From Azospirillum sp. TSO35-2 (GTDB taxonomy: Bacteria; Pseudomonadota; Alphaproteobacteria; Azospirillales; Azospirillaceae), in contig NZ_LGRA01000021.1 in the NCBI RefSeq assembly GCF_003116095.1, positions 1,305,086 to 1,369,085 on the forward strand: DNA of 64,000 bases, given 5' to 3'. Shown piece by piece: positions 1 through 7,785 of the stretch. Within the stretch, counting starts at the first letter, position 1. Each line of letters begins with the position of its first letter. A program made the position numbers and the translations under genes. The notes below the pieces were generated by a model. The model saw nothing but the letters and a program-made list of their open reading frames with translations, made no database searches and was not told the origin of the DNA.

Positions 1-153
1 GCCACGGGCGTGACCGACGGCGCCATGCTGAAGGGCGTTCGCCGCTTCCCCGGCGGCGCCTACACCCACTCGGTCATCATGCGCTCCAAGTCGGGCACCG
101 TTCGCTACATCGAGGCACACCACAACCTGTCCCGCAAGGTCAGCGTGAAGTGA
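1..153 (+). CDS. glpX: Class II fructose-1,6-bisphosphatase GlpX, C-terminal fragment
   Basis: The window opens inside this gene; only the last 50 residues and the TGA stop are present. The tail carries the GlpX signature [20 protein letters not shown], followed by a short [10 protein letters not shown]-like end typical of the class II enzyme. The family hydrolyses fructose-1,6-bisphosphate to fructose-6-phosphate in gluconeogenesis and the Calvin cycle. A strong intrinsic terminator follows 30 bases after the stop, so this is the last gene of its transcript. The start lies outside the window. Confidence 0.9.
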   Translation, partial: ATGVTDGAMLKGVRRFPGGAYTHSVIMRSKSGTVRYIEAHHNLSRKVSVK

Positions 154-183
154 TCGCTCCGTAACGGACCGGTTTTGTCGCCG

Positions 184-218
184 AAAAGGCGCGCGGGATT
201 GCCCCGCGCGCCTTTTTT
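184..218 (+). terminator. Intrinsic terminator of glpX
   Basis: A perfect 10-bp GC stem (188-197 with 203-212) with a 5-base loop is followed directly by six T residues and preceded by four A residues. It lies 30 bases after the glpX stop. Confidence 0.9.
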
Positions 219-410
219 CTTGCCCGGGGTCCGGCCCGACGCCGTGGGACCGTCCACCCGGAGCGCCATCCCGCATTGATACGCCTACGAATGTTCTATC
301 GAATTCCCGCAGGGCTGCCGCCGCCGCGCCGCAGGCGGTGGATCATTGATTTCGCGCGGGCACAATGCAAAATACGCTCATGTAATGGACGCCAAGCGCG
401 GGAGATCATC

Positions 411-632
411 ATGGCTTATTCTTCGATCCAATCAACGTCCGGTGAACTGTTTGACGCCGGAACAAAGGAAAACACCTTCTTTCAGCGGATCGTTCATTGG
501 TTCCGCGAGCGTGCTGATCTTCGCCAAGCCGAATATGAGCTGACCAACATGTCCGACGCCGAACTGTCCGACATCGGACTGACCCGCGGCGAGATCCACG
601 CCGCCGTCCGCTGCGGCCGCATCGGCGACTGA
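411..632 (+). CDS. DUF1127 family small protein
   Basis: A 73-residue protein. The C-terminal half (FFQRIVHWFRERADLRQAEY, then LTNMSDAELSDIGLTRGEI) is the DUF1127 (YjiS-like) pattern of an arginine-rich helix followed by the SDxxLxDIGLxR motif. The frame is open further upstream to about 276, but the ATG at 411 has a GGAG ribosome site 7 bases before it and gives the usual family length. Some alphaproteobacterial DUF1127 proteins bind RNA and act in stress or small-RNA regulation; no specific role can be read here. A terminator follows, so it is probably monocistronic. Confidence 0.8.
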   Translation: MAYSSIQSTSGELFDAGTKENTFFQRIVHWFRERADLRQAEYELTNMSDAELSDIGLTRGEIHAAVRCGRIGD

Positions 633-685
633 TGCCCGTCCATGGCAGCGCCACCGCTTTCGAACGGCGGGATGGGCGTCCACGA

Positions 686-714
686 AAAGCCCCGGGGGTA
701 TCCGCCGGGGCTTT
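686..714 (+). terminator. Terminator hairpin after the DUF1127 gene
   Basis: A perfect 10-bp stem (AAAGCCCCGG at 686-695 with CCGGGGCTTT at 705-714) sits 54 bases after the DUF1127 stop. Its A and T ends make it work as an A-stem-T terminator, with only three T residues. Confidence 0.7.
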
Positions 715-820
715 CGCACATGCACCCTTCCGTCATCCGCCCGGCCGATCAGCGGACCTGGATACCTGCCCATGCGGCGCATATGCATGGGAAAGGTTGC
801 GTGCTGCAGCATAGTTATGG

Positions 821-840
821 TTAATGCCCGTTAACATTAA
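821..840. promoter_or_regulatory. AT-rich inverted repeat upstream of the hybrid histidine kinase
   Basis: TTAATG (821-826) and CATTAA (835-840) form an inverted repeat around 8 bases, in an AT-rich patch 69 bases before the kinase ATG. It may be an operator. A CtrA reading was considered, but the two TTAA halves are 6 rather than 7 bases apart. Between 715 and 908 I see nothing else. Confidence 0.3.
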
Positions 841-908
841 TCCCCGCTCTGTTTAGAAACGGAAACGGGGCGCCTTCGGGAACCCCATCCGCCGAGAGCC
901 CTGGTCGC

Positions 909-2108
909 ATGAGCATCATTCATCGCCTTCAGTCGCTGGAAGCCGAACGCGATGCCGCCCGCGAGGAGGCCGAGCGGGCCAACCTTGCGAAATCGAAGTT
1001 TCTGGCCGCCGCCAGCCATGACCTCCGCCAGCCGTTGCAGGCCCTGTTCTTCCTGTCGGCCGCACTGGCCCGCCATGTCGGCGACCACAGCGGGCGCGAC
1101 CTGCTGTCCCGGCTCGACCAGGGGCTCGACACGATGAAGGGGCTGCTCGACGGGCTGCTCGACGTGTCGCGGCTCGAGGCCGGGGTGGTGACGCCGGTGC
1201 TGGATAATTTCGCCGTCAGCGAGATCACCGACGCGCTCGACGCCGCCTATGGCCCGCATGCCACCGGCAAGGGGCTGGTCTGGCGGGTGGAGGGCTGCGA
1301 CCACATCGTCCGCACCGACCGCGGGCTGCTGACCCAACTGCTGCGCAACCTCCTCGACAACGCGCTGCGCTACACCGAGGCGGGGGCGATCCGCGTCCGC
1401 TGCCGGACCGAAGGCGACCGGTTGGCGATCGAGGTGCAGGACACCGGCATCGGCATTCCGCCGGAACATCTCGACCGCATCTTCGAAGAGTTCCACCAGG
1501 TCGGCAACCCGGAACGCGACCGGCTGCGCGGGCTTGGGCTCGGTCTGGCCATCGTGCGGCGCCTGTCGCAACTGCTCGACCATCCGGTGGAGGTGCGGTC
1601 GGTCCACGGCCAGGGCTCCGCCTTCCGGGTGCTGGTGCCGATCGCGCCGGCCCGGCGGGTGGCGGGGCAGGGGAACGGCGGCGAACCCCGGCCGACCATC
1701 GACCGCAGCCGCCTGGCGGTGCTGGTCGACGACGACGCCGTGGTGCTGCTGGGCTTGCAGACGGTGCTGACCGAGTGGGGGTTCCGCGTGGTCGCGGCCG
1801 ACGGCGCCGACCGCGCGATGGACCGACTGAACGCGCTGGAGCGCAAGCCGGACATCGTCATCGCCGATTACCGCCTGCGGGAAAACCGGGTCGGCACCGA
1901 GGTGATCCGCCGCGTGCGCGAGCGCTACGGCGAGGTGCCGGCGCTGATCCTGACCGGGGAAACCGGGACCGACACGCTGGCCGATGTGTCCGCCCACGGC
2001 GTGCCGGTGCTGCACAAGCCGGTGACGCCGCGCCAGCTCCAGGCCGAGGTCGACCGCCTGCTGTGCATCGACCGGTCGGACGGCGTGGTGCCGCAGGCGG
2101 CGCAGTAA
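909..2108 (+). CDS. Soluble hybrid histidine kinase (HisKA-HATPase-REC)
   Basis: A 399-residue protein. After about 25 helical residues comes a HisKA domain with phospho-acceptor His37 in ASHDLRQP, then a HATPase domain with the N box (LLRNLLDNALRYTE), G1 (DTGIGIP) and G2 (GLGLGLAI), then a receiver domain with acidic residues VDDDA, phospho-acceptor Asp320 in IADYRLR and the late Lys in LHKPVT. No transmembrane segment, PAS or other sensor domain is present, so the input must come from a partner or from the short coiled N-terminus. Its kinase and receiver parts closely resemble those of the membrane hybrid kinase at 59113-61596, suggesting paralogy. The ATG at 909 is supported by the position of the helix. 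The gene stands alone; the next gene is convergent. Confidence 0.85.
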   Translation: MSIIHRLQSLEAERDAAREEAERANLAKSKFLAAASHDLRQPLQALFFLSAALARHVGDHSGRDLLSRLDQGLDTMKGLLDGLLDVSRLEAGVVTPVLDNFAVSEITDALDAAYGPHATGKGLVWRVEGCDHIVRTDRGLLTQLLRNLLDNALRYTEAGAIRVRCRTEGDRLAIEVQDTGIGIPPEHLDRIFEEFHQVGNPERDRLRGLGLGLAIVRRLSQLLDHPVEVRSVHGQGSAFRVLVPIAPARRVAGQGNGGEPRPTIDRSRLAVLVDDDAVVLLGLQTVLTEWGFRVVAADGADRAMDRLNALERKPDIVIADYRLRENRVGTEVIRRVRERYGEVPALILTGETGTDTLADVSAHGVPVLHKPVTPRQLQAEVDRLLCIDRSDGVVPQAAQ

Positions 2109-2126
2109 GGTTTCAGCTCGACCGGT

Positions 2127-2441
2127 TCAGATCAGGGCGCCCTGGCGGGCGTCGTCCGCCGCGTCCGCCGCCGCCATGGCGCCGGTGCCGTGCCCGTCCA
2201 TGGCGGCGCGGCCGGTGTCGGTCAGCCGGCAGACCAGCCAGTCCGGCTTCAGCGGGTTGTCGAACCAGCGTTCGGCCCAGCCGGCCTTCAGGCAGGCTTC
2301 CACCGTCGGCCTCTTCACGCGCTGGCCGCGCTCGTCGAACAGCGGCAGCTTGCCGCCCGGCTGGTCCAGGCCGCGGCGCAGCCACGCCGCCTGGGCGTCG
2401 GACGGGGTGCTGCGGGACGAGGAACGGCGGGACTTGGCCAT
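2127..2441 (-). CDS. Conserved hypothetical protein, 104 aa
   Basis: A 104-residue soluble protein without signal peptide. The core reads KLPLFDERGQRVKRPTVEAC, then LKAGWAERWFDNPLKPDWLV, then CRLTDTGRAA. This resembles the C-terminal half of a small winged-helix-like fold seen in alphaproteobacterial hypothetical proteins. The N-terminal 15 residues are Ser/Arg-rich and the last 25 are Ala/Asp-rich and probably disordered. The ATG at 2441 was preferred over upstream in-frame starts because the conserved part begins soon after it. It converges with the histidine kinase (18 bases apart) and diverges from cutA. Function unknown. Confidence 0.6.
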   Translation of the reverse strand: MAKSRRSSSRSTPSDAQAAWLRRGLDQPGGKLPLFDERGQRVKRPTVEACLKAGWAERWFDNPLKPDWLVCRLTDTGRAAMDGHGTGAMAAADAADDARQGALI

Positions 2442-2567
2442 GGGGCGGCGACTCTTGCGGGTGCGGAAACAGGCTGGGATTGCCAGCCCCGGCGGGGCAT
2501 GTGGCAAAGTGCGGGCATCCTACGCGAAAGCGGCAGCGCGTGCATCGAAAAGGGAAGGTCCCAGCCA

Positions 2568-2909
2568 ATGCCCGAACCCACGACGGATAATGACGCCGAT
2601 CTGGTCGTCGCCTACATCACCGCAGCTTCGCGCGACGAGGCGCTGCGCATCGGCCGGACCCTGGTGGAGGAACGGCTGGCCGCCTGCGCCAACGTGCTGG
2701 ACGGCATGACCTCCGTCTACCGCTGGAACGGCGTTGTCGAGCAGGCCGACGAGGCGGTGCTGATCGCCAAGACCCGCGCCGGCCTGTTCGACCGCCTGAC
2801 CGCGCGGGTGCGGGAGCTGCACAGCTACGACGTTCCCTGCGTGGTGGAACTGGCGATCGGCCGCGGCAACCCGGCCTATCTCGACTGGCTGCGTGACGGG
2901 ACGGCCTGA
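2568..2909 (+). CDS. cutA: Divalent-cation tolerance protein CutA
   Basis: A 113-residue protein, full length for CutA1. The family pattern is clear: VVAYITAASRDEALRIGRTL, VEERLAACANV, the SVYRWNGVVEQADEAVLIAK strand region and the C-terminal HSYDVPCVVELAIGRGNPAY-LDWL. CutA proteins are cytoplasmic trimers with a ferredoxin-like fold, linked to copper tolerance but of uncertain biochemical role. The ATG at 2568 has a purine-rich GGGAAGG about 10 bases upstream. It is divergent from the hypothetical gene before it; the MFS gene follows 140 bases later on the same strand. Confidence 0.93.
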   Translation: MPEPTTDNDADLVVAYITAASRDEALRIGRTLVEERLAACANVLDGMTSVYRWNGVVEQADEAVLIAKTRAGLFDRLTARVRELHSYDVPCVVELAIGRGNPAYLDWLRDGTA

Positions 2910-3049
2910 CGGGACAGCGGGACGTTTCGGGGCATGCCGGCCATGAGGTGCGCGCATTGGACCGCCCCGCCGTCCCGTGCCAGCTTTTCCCGATCGCTTG
3001 TCTGTTGAACATTTCCCCGCGAGGACACTTCCGGGGCCGGAGACGTTTC

Positions 3050-4291
3050 ATGAGCCACCCCTCCGCCGCAGCCCCCATGTCGGCGACATCGGCCCGGCTG
3101 TCCATCGGCTTCGCCTGGGTCGGGCATTCGCTGATGCACATCGTGTCGGCGCTGTTCCTGACCATCGTGCTGGCGCTGGAGACGGAGTGGAAACTCTCCT
3201 ACGACGAGCTGATCCGGCTGTGGACGCTGGGATCCTTCATGATCGGGCTGGGCGCGCCGCTGGCCGGCTGGCTGGGCGATCGCTGGAGTTCGGCCGGCAT
3301 GATGGCGGTGTTCTTCCTGCTGACCGGCGGCGGCGCGGTCGCCGCCGGCCTGTCCGACGGGCCGACGACGCTGCTGTGGTCGCTGGCGGTGCTGGGGCTG
3401 GGGGCGTCGATCTACCACCCCGTCGGCATGGCCTGGATGATGGCGAACGCCGAGAATCGCGGCAAGGCGATGGGCTGGCTCGGCCTGTTCGGCACCTTCG
3501 GCGTCGCCACCGCCGCGGTGGTCGCCGGCAGCCTGACGCAGTGGCTGAACTGGCGCATGGCCTTCATCATCCCCGGCGGCGTCTGCCTCGTGCTGGGCGT
3601 CGCGCTGGCGCTGCTGATCGCCTTCGGCGTCGTGCAGGACCGCCACGCCGACGTGAAGCCGCAGCCCAAGCCGTCGCGCGGCGACGTGGTGCGCGCCTTC
3701 TTCGTGCTGTCGCTGACCATGGTCTGCGCCGGGCTGATCTTCAACGCCATGCAGGTGGTGCTGCCCAAACTGTTCGAGGAGCGGCTGGGCGGCTGGCTCG
3801 GCAACGGCACGCTGGGCGTCGGCGGGCTGGTGACGGCGGTGTACCTGATCGCGGCGCTGCCGCAGATGATCGGTGGCGTGCTGGCCGACCGCCACTCGCT
3901 GAAGCGGGTCTACACGCTGTGCCTGCTGGTGCAGATCCCGATGATGGCGGCGGTCGCGGTGCTGGCCAACCTGCCGCTGGTCGCCGCCGCGGCCTTCACG
4001 GTCATCGCCTCGCAGACGCAGATCCCGGCGGAGAACATGCTGCTGGCCCGCTACACCCCGGACAAGCACCGTGGCCTCGCCTTCGGCGCCAAATACATCC
4101 TGTCCTTCGGCGCCGGCCCGCTGGCGGTGCAACTGGTCGCCTACGTCTATGAGCGCACCGGCGAGTTCACCATGCTGTATCTGAGCCTGTCGGCGTTGGC
4201 CGCCATCGCCTTCGCCGCTGCCCTGCTGCTGCCCGACGACCGCCGGAAGGCGGAGGACCTCGTCCCGCAACCGCTGCCGGCGGCGGAGTGA
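3050..4291 (+). CDS. MFS transporter, fosmidomycin-resistance-like
   Basis: A 413-residue polytopic membrane protein with about 12 hydrophobic segments. The loop between segments 2 and 3 reads GAPLAGWLGDRWSS, a match to the MFS motif A (GxxxDRxGRR type), and LGASIYHPVGMAWM resembles the Fsr/fosmidomycin-resistance subgroup (where a GSSVFHPE-like motif occurs). A central charged loop around DRHADVKPQPKPSRGD separates the two halves. The ATG at 3050 is preferred because upstream in-frame residues are not hydrophobic and would add a non-family leader. Substrate unknown; efflux is an inference from the subgroup. Confidence 0.82.
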   Translation: MSHPSAAAPMSATSARLSIGFAWVGHSLMHIVSALFLTIVLALETEWKLSYDELIRLWTLGSFMIGLGAPLAGWLGDRWSSAGMMAVFFLLTGGGAVAAGLSDGPTTLLWSLAVLGLGASIYHPVGMAWMMANAENRGKAMGWLGLFGTFGVATAAVVAGSLTQWLNWRMAFIIPGGVCLVLGVALALLIAFGVVQDRHADVKPQPKPSRGDVVRAFFVLSLTMVCAGLIFNAMQVVLPKLFEERLGGWLGNGTLGVGGLVTAVYLIAALPQMIGGVLADRHSLKRVYTLCLLVQIPMMAAVAVLANLPLVAAAAFTVIASQTQIPAENMLLARYTPDKHRGLAFGAKYILSFGAGPLAVQLVAYVYERTGEFTMLYLSLSALAAIAFAAALLLPDDRRKAEDLVPQPLPAAE

Positions 4292-4419
4292 TCCGTGTGT
4301 TCCGTTGGCAGGCTTGCTCCGCTATAGGTTGTCGGCTTGGTCGGATGGCAGCGCCGGGAGCGGTGGGTGCGTTCATGCGGCTGCTGGCCCGGCGCAATGC
4401 TTGACCAACGGAGCAGAGT

Positions 4420-5010
4420 ATGAAGTTGCATATCGGCGGGCACAAAAAACACTCCGATTGGCATATTTTCGATATCAGCCCCAGTGAAGTGACCGATTTC
4501 GTCGGAAACTGCACGGATATGAGCCAGTTCCCAGATAATTCCATAGAAGAAATATACGCAAGCCATGTCCTTGAGCATCTGAGTCACAACGGAGAGCTGG
4601 CCAGTTCGCTCAGGGAATTCCTTAGAATATTGACGTTTGGTGGGAAGATAAGTATTTCCGTTCCGGACTTCATGGAGATTGCCCGCGCGTTCTGCGCCGA
4701 TGATCTGACGACGGGCGACCGTTATAAATTGTCGAGGCTGGCGTTCGGCGGGCAAAGAGATGAATTCGACCTCCACAAGATTGGCTTCAGCTATGACATT
4801 CTGGAGCTGCTTCTGAGAGAGATCGGATTCTGCAATGTTTCGAGGATCGATCAATTCAACCTGTTCGACGACGCCAGCCGGGGCAAGGTCGATCCGCGTC
4901 GCCAGGATGGCTCGATCTGCCAGAGCATTGACCGCATCCGATTCAGCATCAACGCCATCGCCTACAAGCCCGGCATGTCCGGCACGGCCGCTGTGGGCGT
5001 CGAGCGGTAG
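4420..5010 (+). CDS. Class I SAM-dependent methyltransferase-like protein, GC-poor
   Basis: A 196-residue protein resembling the predicted SAM methyltransferases of the COG4627/Methyltransf_11 type. MKLHIGGHKK replaces the usual glycine-rich motif I, FDNSIEEIYASHVLEHLSH-like residues form the EIYASHVLEHL motif seen around residues 44-54, and FGGKISISVPDFMEI follows as motif post-II. The first half of the gene uses A- and T-rich codons (AAA, ATA, TTT) and looks far poorer in GC than every neighbour, which suggests acquisition; the last 50 codons return to local composition. GGAGCAG precedes the ATG. Such genes often sit in polysaccharide or glycan loci, but no such genes are adjacent. Substrate unknown. 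Confidence 0.7.
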   Translation: MKLHIGGHKKHSDWHIFDISPSEVTDFVGNCTDMSQFPDNSIEEIYASHVLEHLSHNGELASSLREFLRILTFGGKISISVPDFMEIARAFCADDLTTGDRYKLSRLAFGGQRDEFDLHKIGFSYDILELLLREIGFCNVSRIDQFNLFDDASRGKVDPRRQDGSICQSIDRIRFSINAIAYKPGMSGTAAVGVER

Positions 5011-5081
5011 GCGTCTCCCCGCGTTCGTCCGGCCGGGCAGAATGGCGGCGGCCGGAGGAGCGCGATGCGGCCCCGGCGGAG

Positions 5082-5113
5082 CGGAGATCCCTTGTCGCGT
5101 CTCGGGATCTCCG
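5082..5113. terminator. Hairpin between the methyltransferase and metY
   Basis: A 10-bp perfect stem (CGGAGATCCC 5082-5091 with GGGATCTCCG 5104-5113) lies between two convergent genes, 14 bases beyond the metY stop. There is no T tract, so it is an imperfect intrinsic terminator, possibly bidirectional. Confidence 0.5.
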
Positions 5114-5127
5114 TCTGGGACGGCTGC

Positions 5128-6423
5128 TTACCCCAGCGTCTTGTTCAGCGCCTGATCCAGGTCGGCGATGATGTCGTCCGCCGTTTCCAGGCCGATGGAC
5201 AGGCGGATGACGTCCGGGCCGGCGCCGGCCTTGGCCTGGGCTTCCGCCGACAGCTGGCGGTGGGTGGTCGAGGACGGGTGGATGATCAGCGAACGGCTGT
5301 CGCCGATGTTGGCGAGGTGGCTGAACAGTTCCACGCTCTCCACCACCTTGACGCCGGCCTCGAAACCGCCCTTGACGCCGAAGGTCAGCACCGCACCGGC
5401 ACCGCGCGGCAGGTACTTCTGCGCCAGCGCGTGGTACTTCGACGAGTCCAGCCCGGCGTAGCTGACCCAGCCGACCGCCGGATGGCTTTCCAGGAAGGTC
5501 GCCACCTTCAGCGCGCTTTCCGTGTGGCGCTGCATGCGCAGCGGCAGCGTCTCGATGCCGTTCAGCGTCAGGAAGGCGTTCATCGGCGCCTGGCTCGGCC
5601 CCAGGTCGCGCAGGCCGACGGCGTGGCCGTGGATGGTGAAAGCCAGATGACCGAAGGTCTCGTGGAAGCGCAGGCCGTGATAGCCGGCGTCCGGCTCGCT
5701 CAGCGCCGGGAACTTGCCCGACTTGCTCCAGTCGAACGTGCCGCTGTCCACCACCACGCCGCCGACCGACGAGCCGTTGCCGGACAGGAACTTGGTGGTC
5801 GAATGCACGACCAGGGTGGCGCCCCACTGGATCGGGTTGATCAGGTAGGGGGTGGCCAGCGTGTTGTCGACGATCAGCGGGATGCCGGCGTCGTCGGCGA
5901 TGCGGGCGATGGCCTCGATGTCGGTCACCACGCCGCCGGGGTTGGCGAGGCTTTCGACGAAGATCGCCTTGGTCTTCTCGGTCAGCGCCGCCTTGACGCT
6001 GTCCGGCGTGTCGGTGTCGACGAAGCTCGGCTGCCAGCCGAAGGCGCGCGGGAAGCTGATGCCGAGCTGGTTGAGCGAGCCGCCATAGAGCCGGGTCGAG
6101 GCGACGATGTGGTCGCCCGGCGCCATCAGCGGGAACAGCGCCAGCAACTGCGCCGCGTGGCCCGACGCGGTGGCGGTGGCGCCGGCGCCGCCTTCCAGGT
6201 TGGCCAGCCGTTCCTCCAGCACCGCGACCGTCGGGTTGGTCAGGCGGGAATAGATGAAACCGACCTTCTGCAGGTTGAACAGCGACGCCGCGTCGTCCAC
6301 ATCCTCGAAGACGAAGCTGGTGGTCTGGTAGATCGGCGTCTGCCGGGCGCCGGTCGCCGGGTCGGGCGCGGCGCCGGCGTGGATGGCGCGGGTCTCGAAG
6401 CCGAAGCTCTTCTGCTCAGTCAT
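5128..6423 (-). CDS. metY: O-acetylhomoserine aminocarboxypropyltransferase (sulfhydrylase)
   Basis: A 431-residue PLP enzyme of the Cys/Met metabolism family, full length for MetY. It converts O-acetylhomoserine and sulfide to homocysteine in the cytoplasm. Visible landmarks are the N-terminal FETRAIHAG, the cofactor region GHAAQLLALF, VDNTLATPYL, and the PLP lysine at about residue 211 in HSTTKFLSGNG. The ATG at 6423 follows the CoA-binding protein gene by 16 bases, and an enoyl-CoA hydratase gene lies upstream of that, so the three form one transcript. No SAM riboswitch is visible here, unlike for metZ at 55848-57056. The family resemblance to metZ is clear but the two belong to different subgroups. 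Confidence 0.92.
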   Translation of the reverse strand: MTEQKSFGFETRAIHAGAAPDPATGARQTPIYQTTSFVFEDVDDAASLFNLQKVGFIYSRLTNPTVAVLEERLANLEGGAGATATASGHAAQLLALFPLMAPGDHIVASTRLYGGSLNQLGISFPRAFGWQPSFVDTDTPDSVKAALTEKTKAIFVESLANPGGVVTDIEAIARIADDAGIPLIVDNTLATPYLINPIQWGATLVVHSTTKFLSGNGSSVGGVVVDSGTFDWSKSGKFPALSEPDAGYHGLRFHETFGHLAFTIHGHAVGLRDLGPSQAPMNAFLTLNGIETLPLRMQRHTESALKVATFLESHPAVGWVSYAGLDSSKYHALAQKYLPRGAGAVLTFGVKGGFEAGVKVVESVELFSHLANIGDSRSLIIHPSSTTHRQLSAEAQAKAGAGPDVIRLSIGLETADDIIADLDQALNKTLG

Positions 6424-6439
6424 CTGCGGATTCCCCCAG

Positions 6440-6982
6440 TTAGATCAGTTTTTTGAACGACTTGGTCAGTTTCTGCCGGCGCGTGACCAGCAGGTTGGAA
6501 TTCACGCCGATCCGGCCGATCTCGCCGTACAGGCGTTGGATTTCCATCTTCGGACAGCGGTTCATCACCACGGTTAGGCCGGCGGCCTCGGCCCGCGCCG
6601 CCGCCTCGTCGTTGCGGACGCCGAGTTGCATCCACACCACCTTGGCCCCGGCCGCGATCGCCTCGTCGGTCACCCCGCCGGCCGCGGTCGAGTTGCGGAA
6701 GATGTCGACCATGTCCGGCGGCTCCGGCAGGTCCGCCAGGCTGGCGTAGACCGGCTGGTCCAGGATGGTCTGGCCGGCCATCTTCGGGTTGATCGGGATG
6801 ACGCGGTAACCCTTGTCGCGCAGGTATTTCAGCACGAAGAAGCTGGCCTTCACCGGGTCGGCGCTGGCGCCGACGATGGCGATGGTCTTCACAGTCTCCA
6901 GCACGCCGCGCAGGAAGGCGTCGGAGTAGTGGTCGTGGTCGGGCCGTTGGGAGGTCGGGTCGGTCATCGTCGGGTCGGTCAT
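6440..6982 (-). CDS. CoA-binding domain protein (YccU-like)
   Basis: A 180-residue protein with a CoA-binding Rossmann domain: TIAIVGASADPVKASFFVLK near residue 32, GYRVIPINPKMAGQ, and a C-terminal VVMNRCPKMEIQRLYGE that matches the YccU/CoA_binding_2 family. The stand-alone family has no firmly assigned reaction. The ATG at 6982 overlaps the TGA of the preceding enoyl-CoA hydratase gene (ATGA), indicating coupled translation; a second ATG five codons later (6967) is possible. The first residues repeat MTDPT twice, an odd short duplication. Confidence 0.85.
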   Translation of the reverse strand: MTDPTMTDPTSQRPDHDHYSDAFLRGVLETVKTIAIVGASADPVKASFFVLKYLRDKGYRVIPINPKMAGQTILDQPVYASLADLPEPPDMVDIFRNSTAAGGVTDEAIAAGAKVVWMQLGVRNDEAAARAEAAGLTVVMNRCPKMEIQRLYGEIGRIGVNSNLLVTRRQKLTKSFKKLI

Positions 6983-7785
6983 CGGCCGCACCACACCGGG
7001 GTCCGCTTGCCGATGAAGGCGTCGATGCCCTCGGCGGCGTCCTCGGCCATCATGTTCTCGGTCATCACCTGGGCGGCGTAGGCGTAGGCGGCCTCCACAT
7101 CCAGGTCGATCTGGCGATAGAAGGCTTCCTTGCCGGTGGCGAGCGTCAGCGGCGACTTGCCGGCGATCTTGGTCGCGACGGCGGCCACCACCTCGTCCAG
7201 CTGGTCGGTCGGCACCGCGCGGTTGACGAGGCCGATGCGCTCCGCCTCGTCGGCGTCGATCAGGTCGCCCAGCAGCAGCATTTCCATCGCCGCCTTGCGC
7301 CCGACCGCGCGGGTCAACGCCACCATCGGGGTCGAGCAGAACAGCCCGATGTTCACCCCCGGCGTGGCGAAGCGCGAATCCTCCTCGCAATAGGCGAGAT
7401 CGCAGGTCGCCACCAACTGGCAGCCGGCGGCGGTCGCCACCCCGCGGACCTTGGCGATCACCGGCTGGCGGATGCGGTTGATCGTCAGCATCAGGCGCGA
7501 GCACTGGGTGAACAGCGCCTCGTACAGCTCACGCGACGGGGCGGCGCGCATCTCCTTCAGGTCGTGCCCGGCGCAGAAGGCGCCGCCGGCCCCGGCCAGC
7601 ACCACCGCGCGCACCGACCGGTCATCGTGGACGGCCTCCAGCGCGTCCTGCAACGCCGCCATCAGCCCGATCGACAGCGCGTTGCGCGCCTTCGGCCGGT
7701 TCAGCGTCAGCGTCGCGACCCCGTCGCGGTCCTCGCGCAGGACCAGCGGCTGATGGGGGTCGTGAGTGGGAACAGCGGCGCTCAT
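6979..7785 (-). CDS. Enoyl-CoA hydratase/isomerase family protein
   Basis: A 268-residue crotonase-fold protein. TLNRPKARNALSIGLMAALQ, the oxyanion-hole segment GGAFCAGHDLKEM and GVATAAGCQLVATCDLAYCE are typical; the sequence CSTPMVALTRAVGRKAAMEM resembles the ECHDC3-type subgroup. The family acts on acyl-CoA thioesters in the cytoplasm; the substrate cannot be read. It is the first gene of an operon with the CoA-binding protein (4-base overlap) and metY. Its 5' region up to 7970 is AT-rich and holds a TATAAT sequence on the leftward strand (7940-7945). Confidence 0.85.
   Translation of the reverse strand: MSAAVPTHDPHQPLVLREDRDGVATLTLNRPKARNALSIGLMAALQDALEAVHDDRSVRAVVLAGAGGAFCAGHDLKEMRAAPSRELYEALFTQCSRLMLTINRIRQPVIAKVRGVATAAGCQLVATCDLAYCEEDSRFATPGVNIGLFCSTPMVALTRAVGRKAAMEMLLLGDLIDADEAERIGLVNRAVPTDQLDEVVAAVATKIAGKSPLTLATGKEAFYRQIDLDVEAAYAYAAQVMTENMMAEDAAEGIDAFIGKRTPVWCGR

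Noticed and set aside
821-835. CtrA box in GTTAATGCCCGTTAAC
   Set aside because: The TTAA halves are separated by 6, not 7, bases and the context is not a cell-cycle gene.
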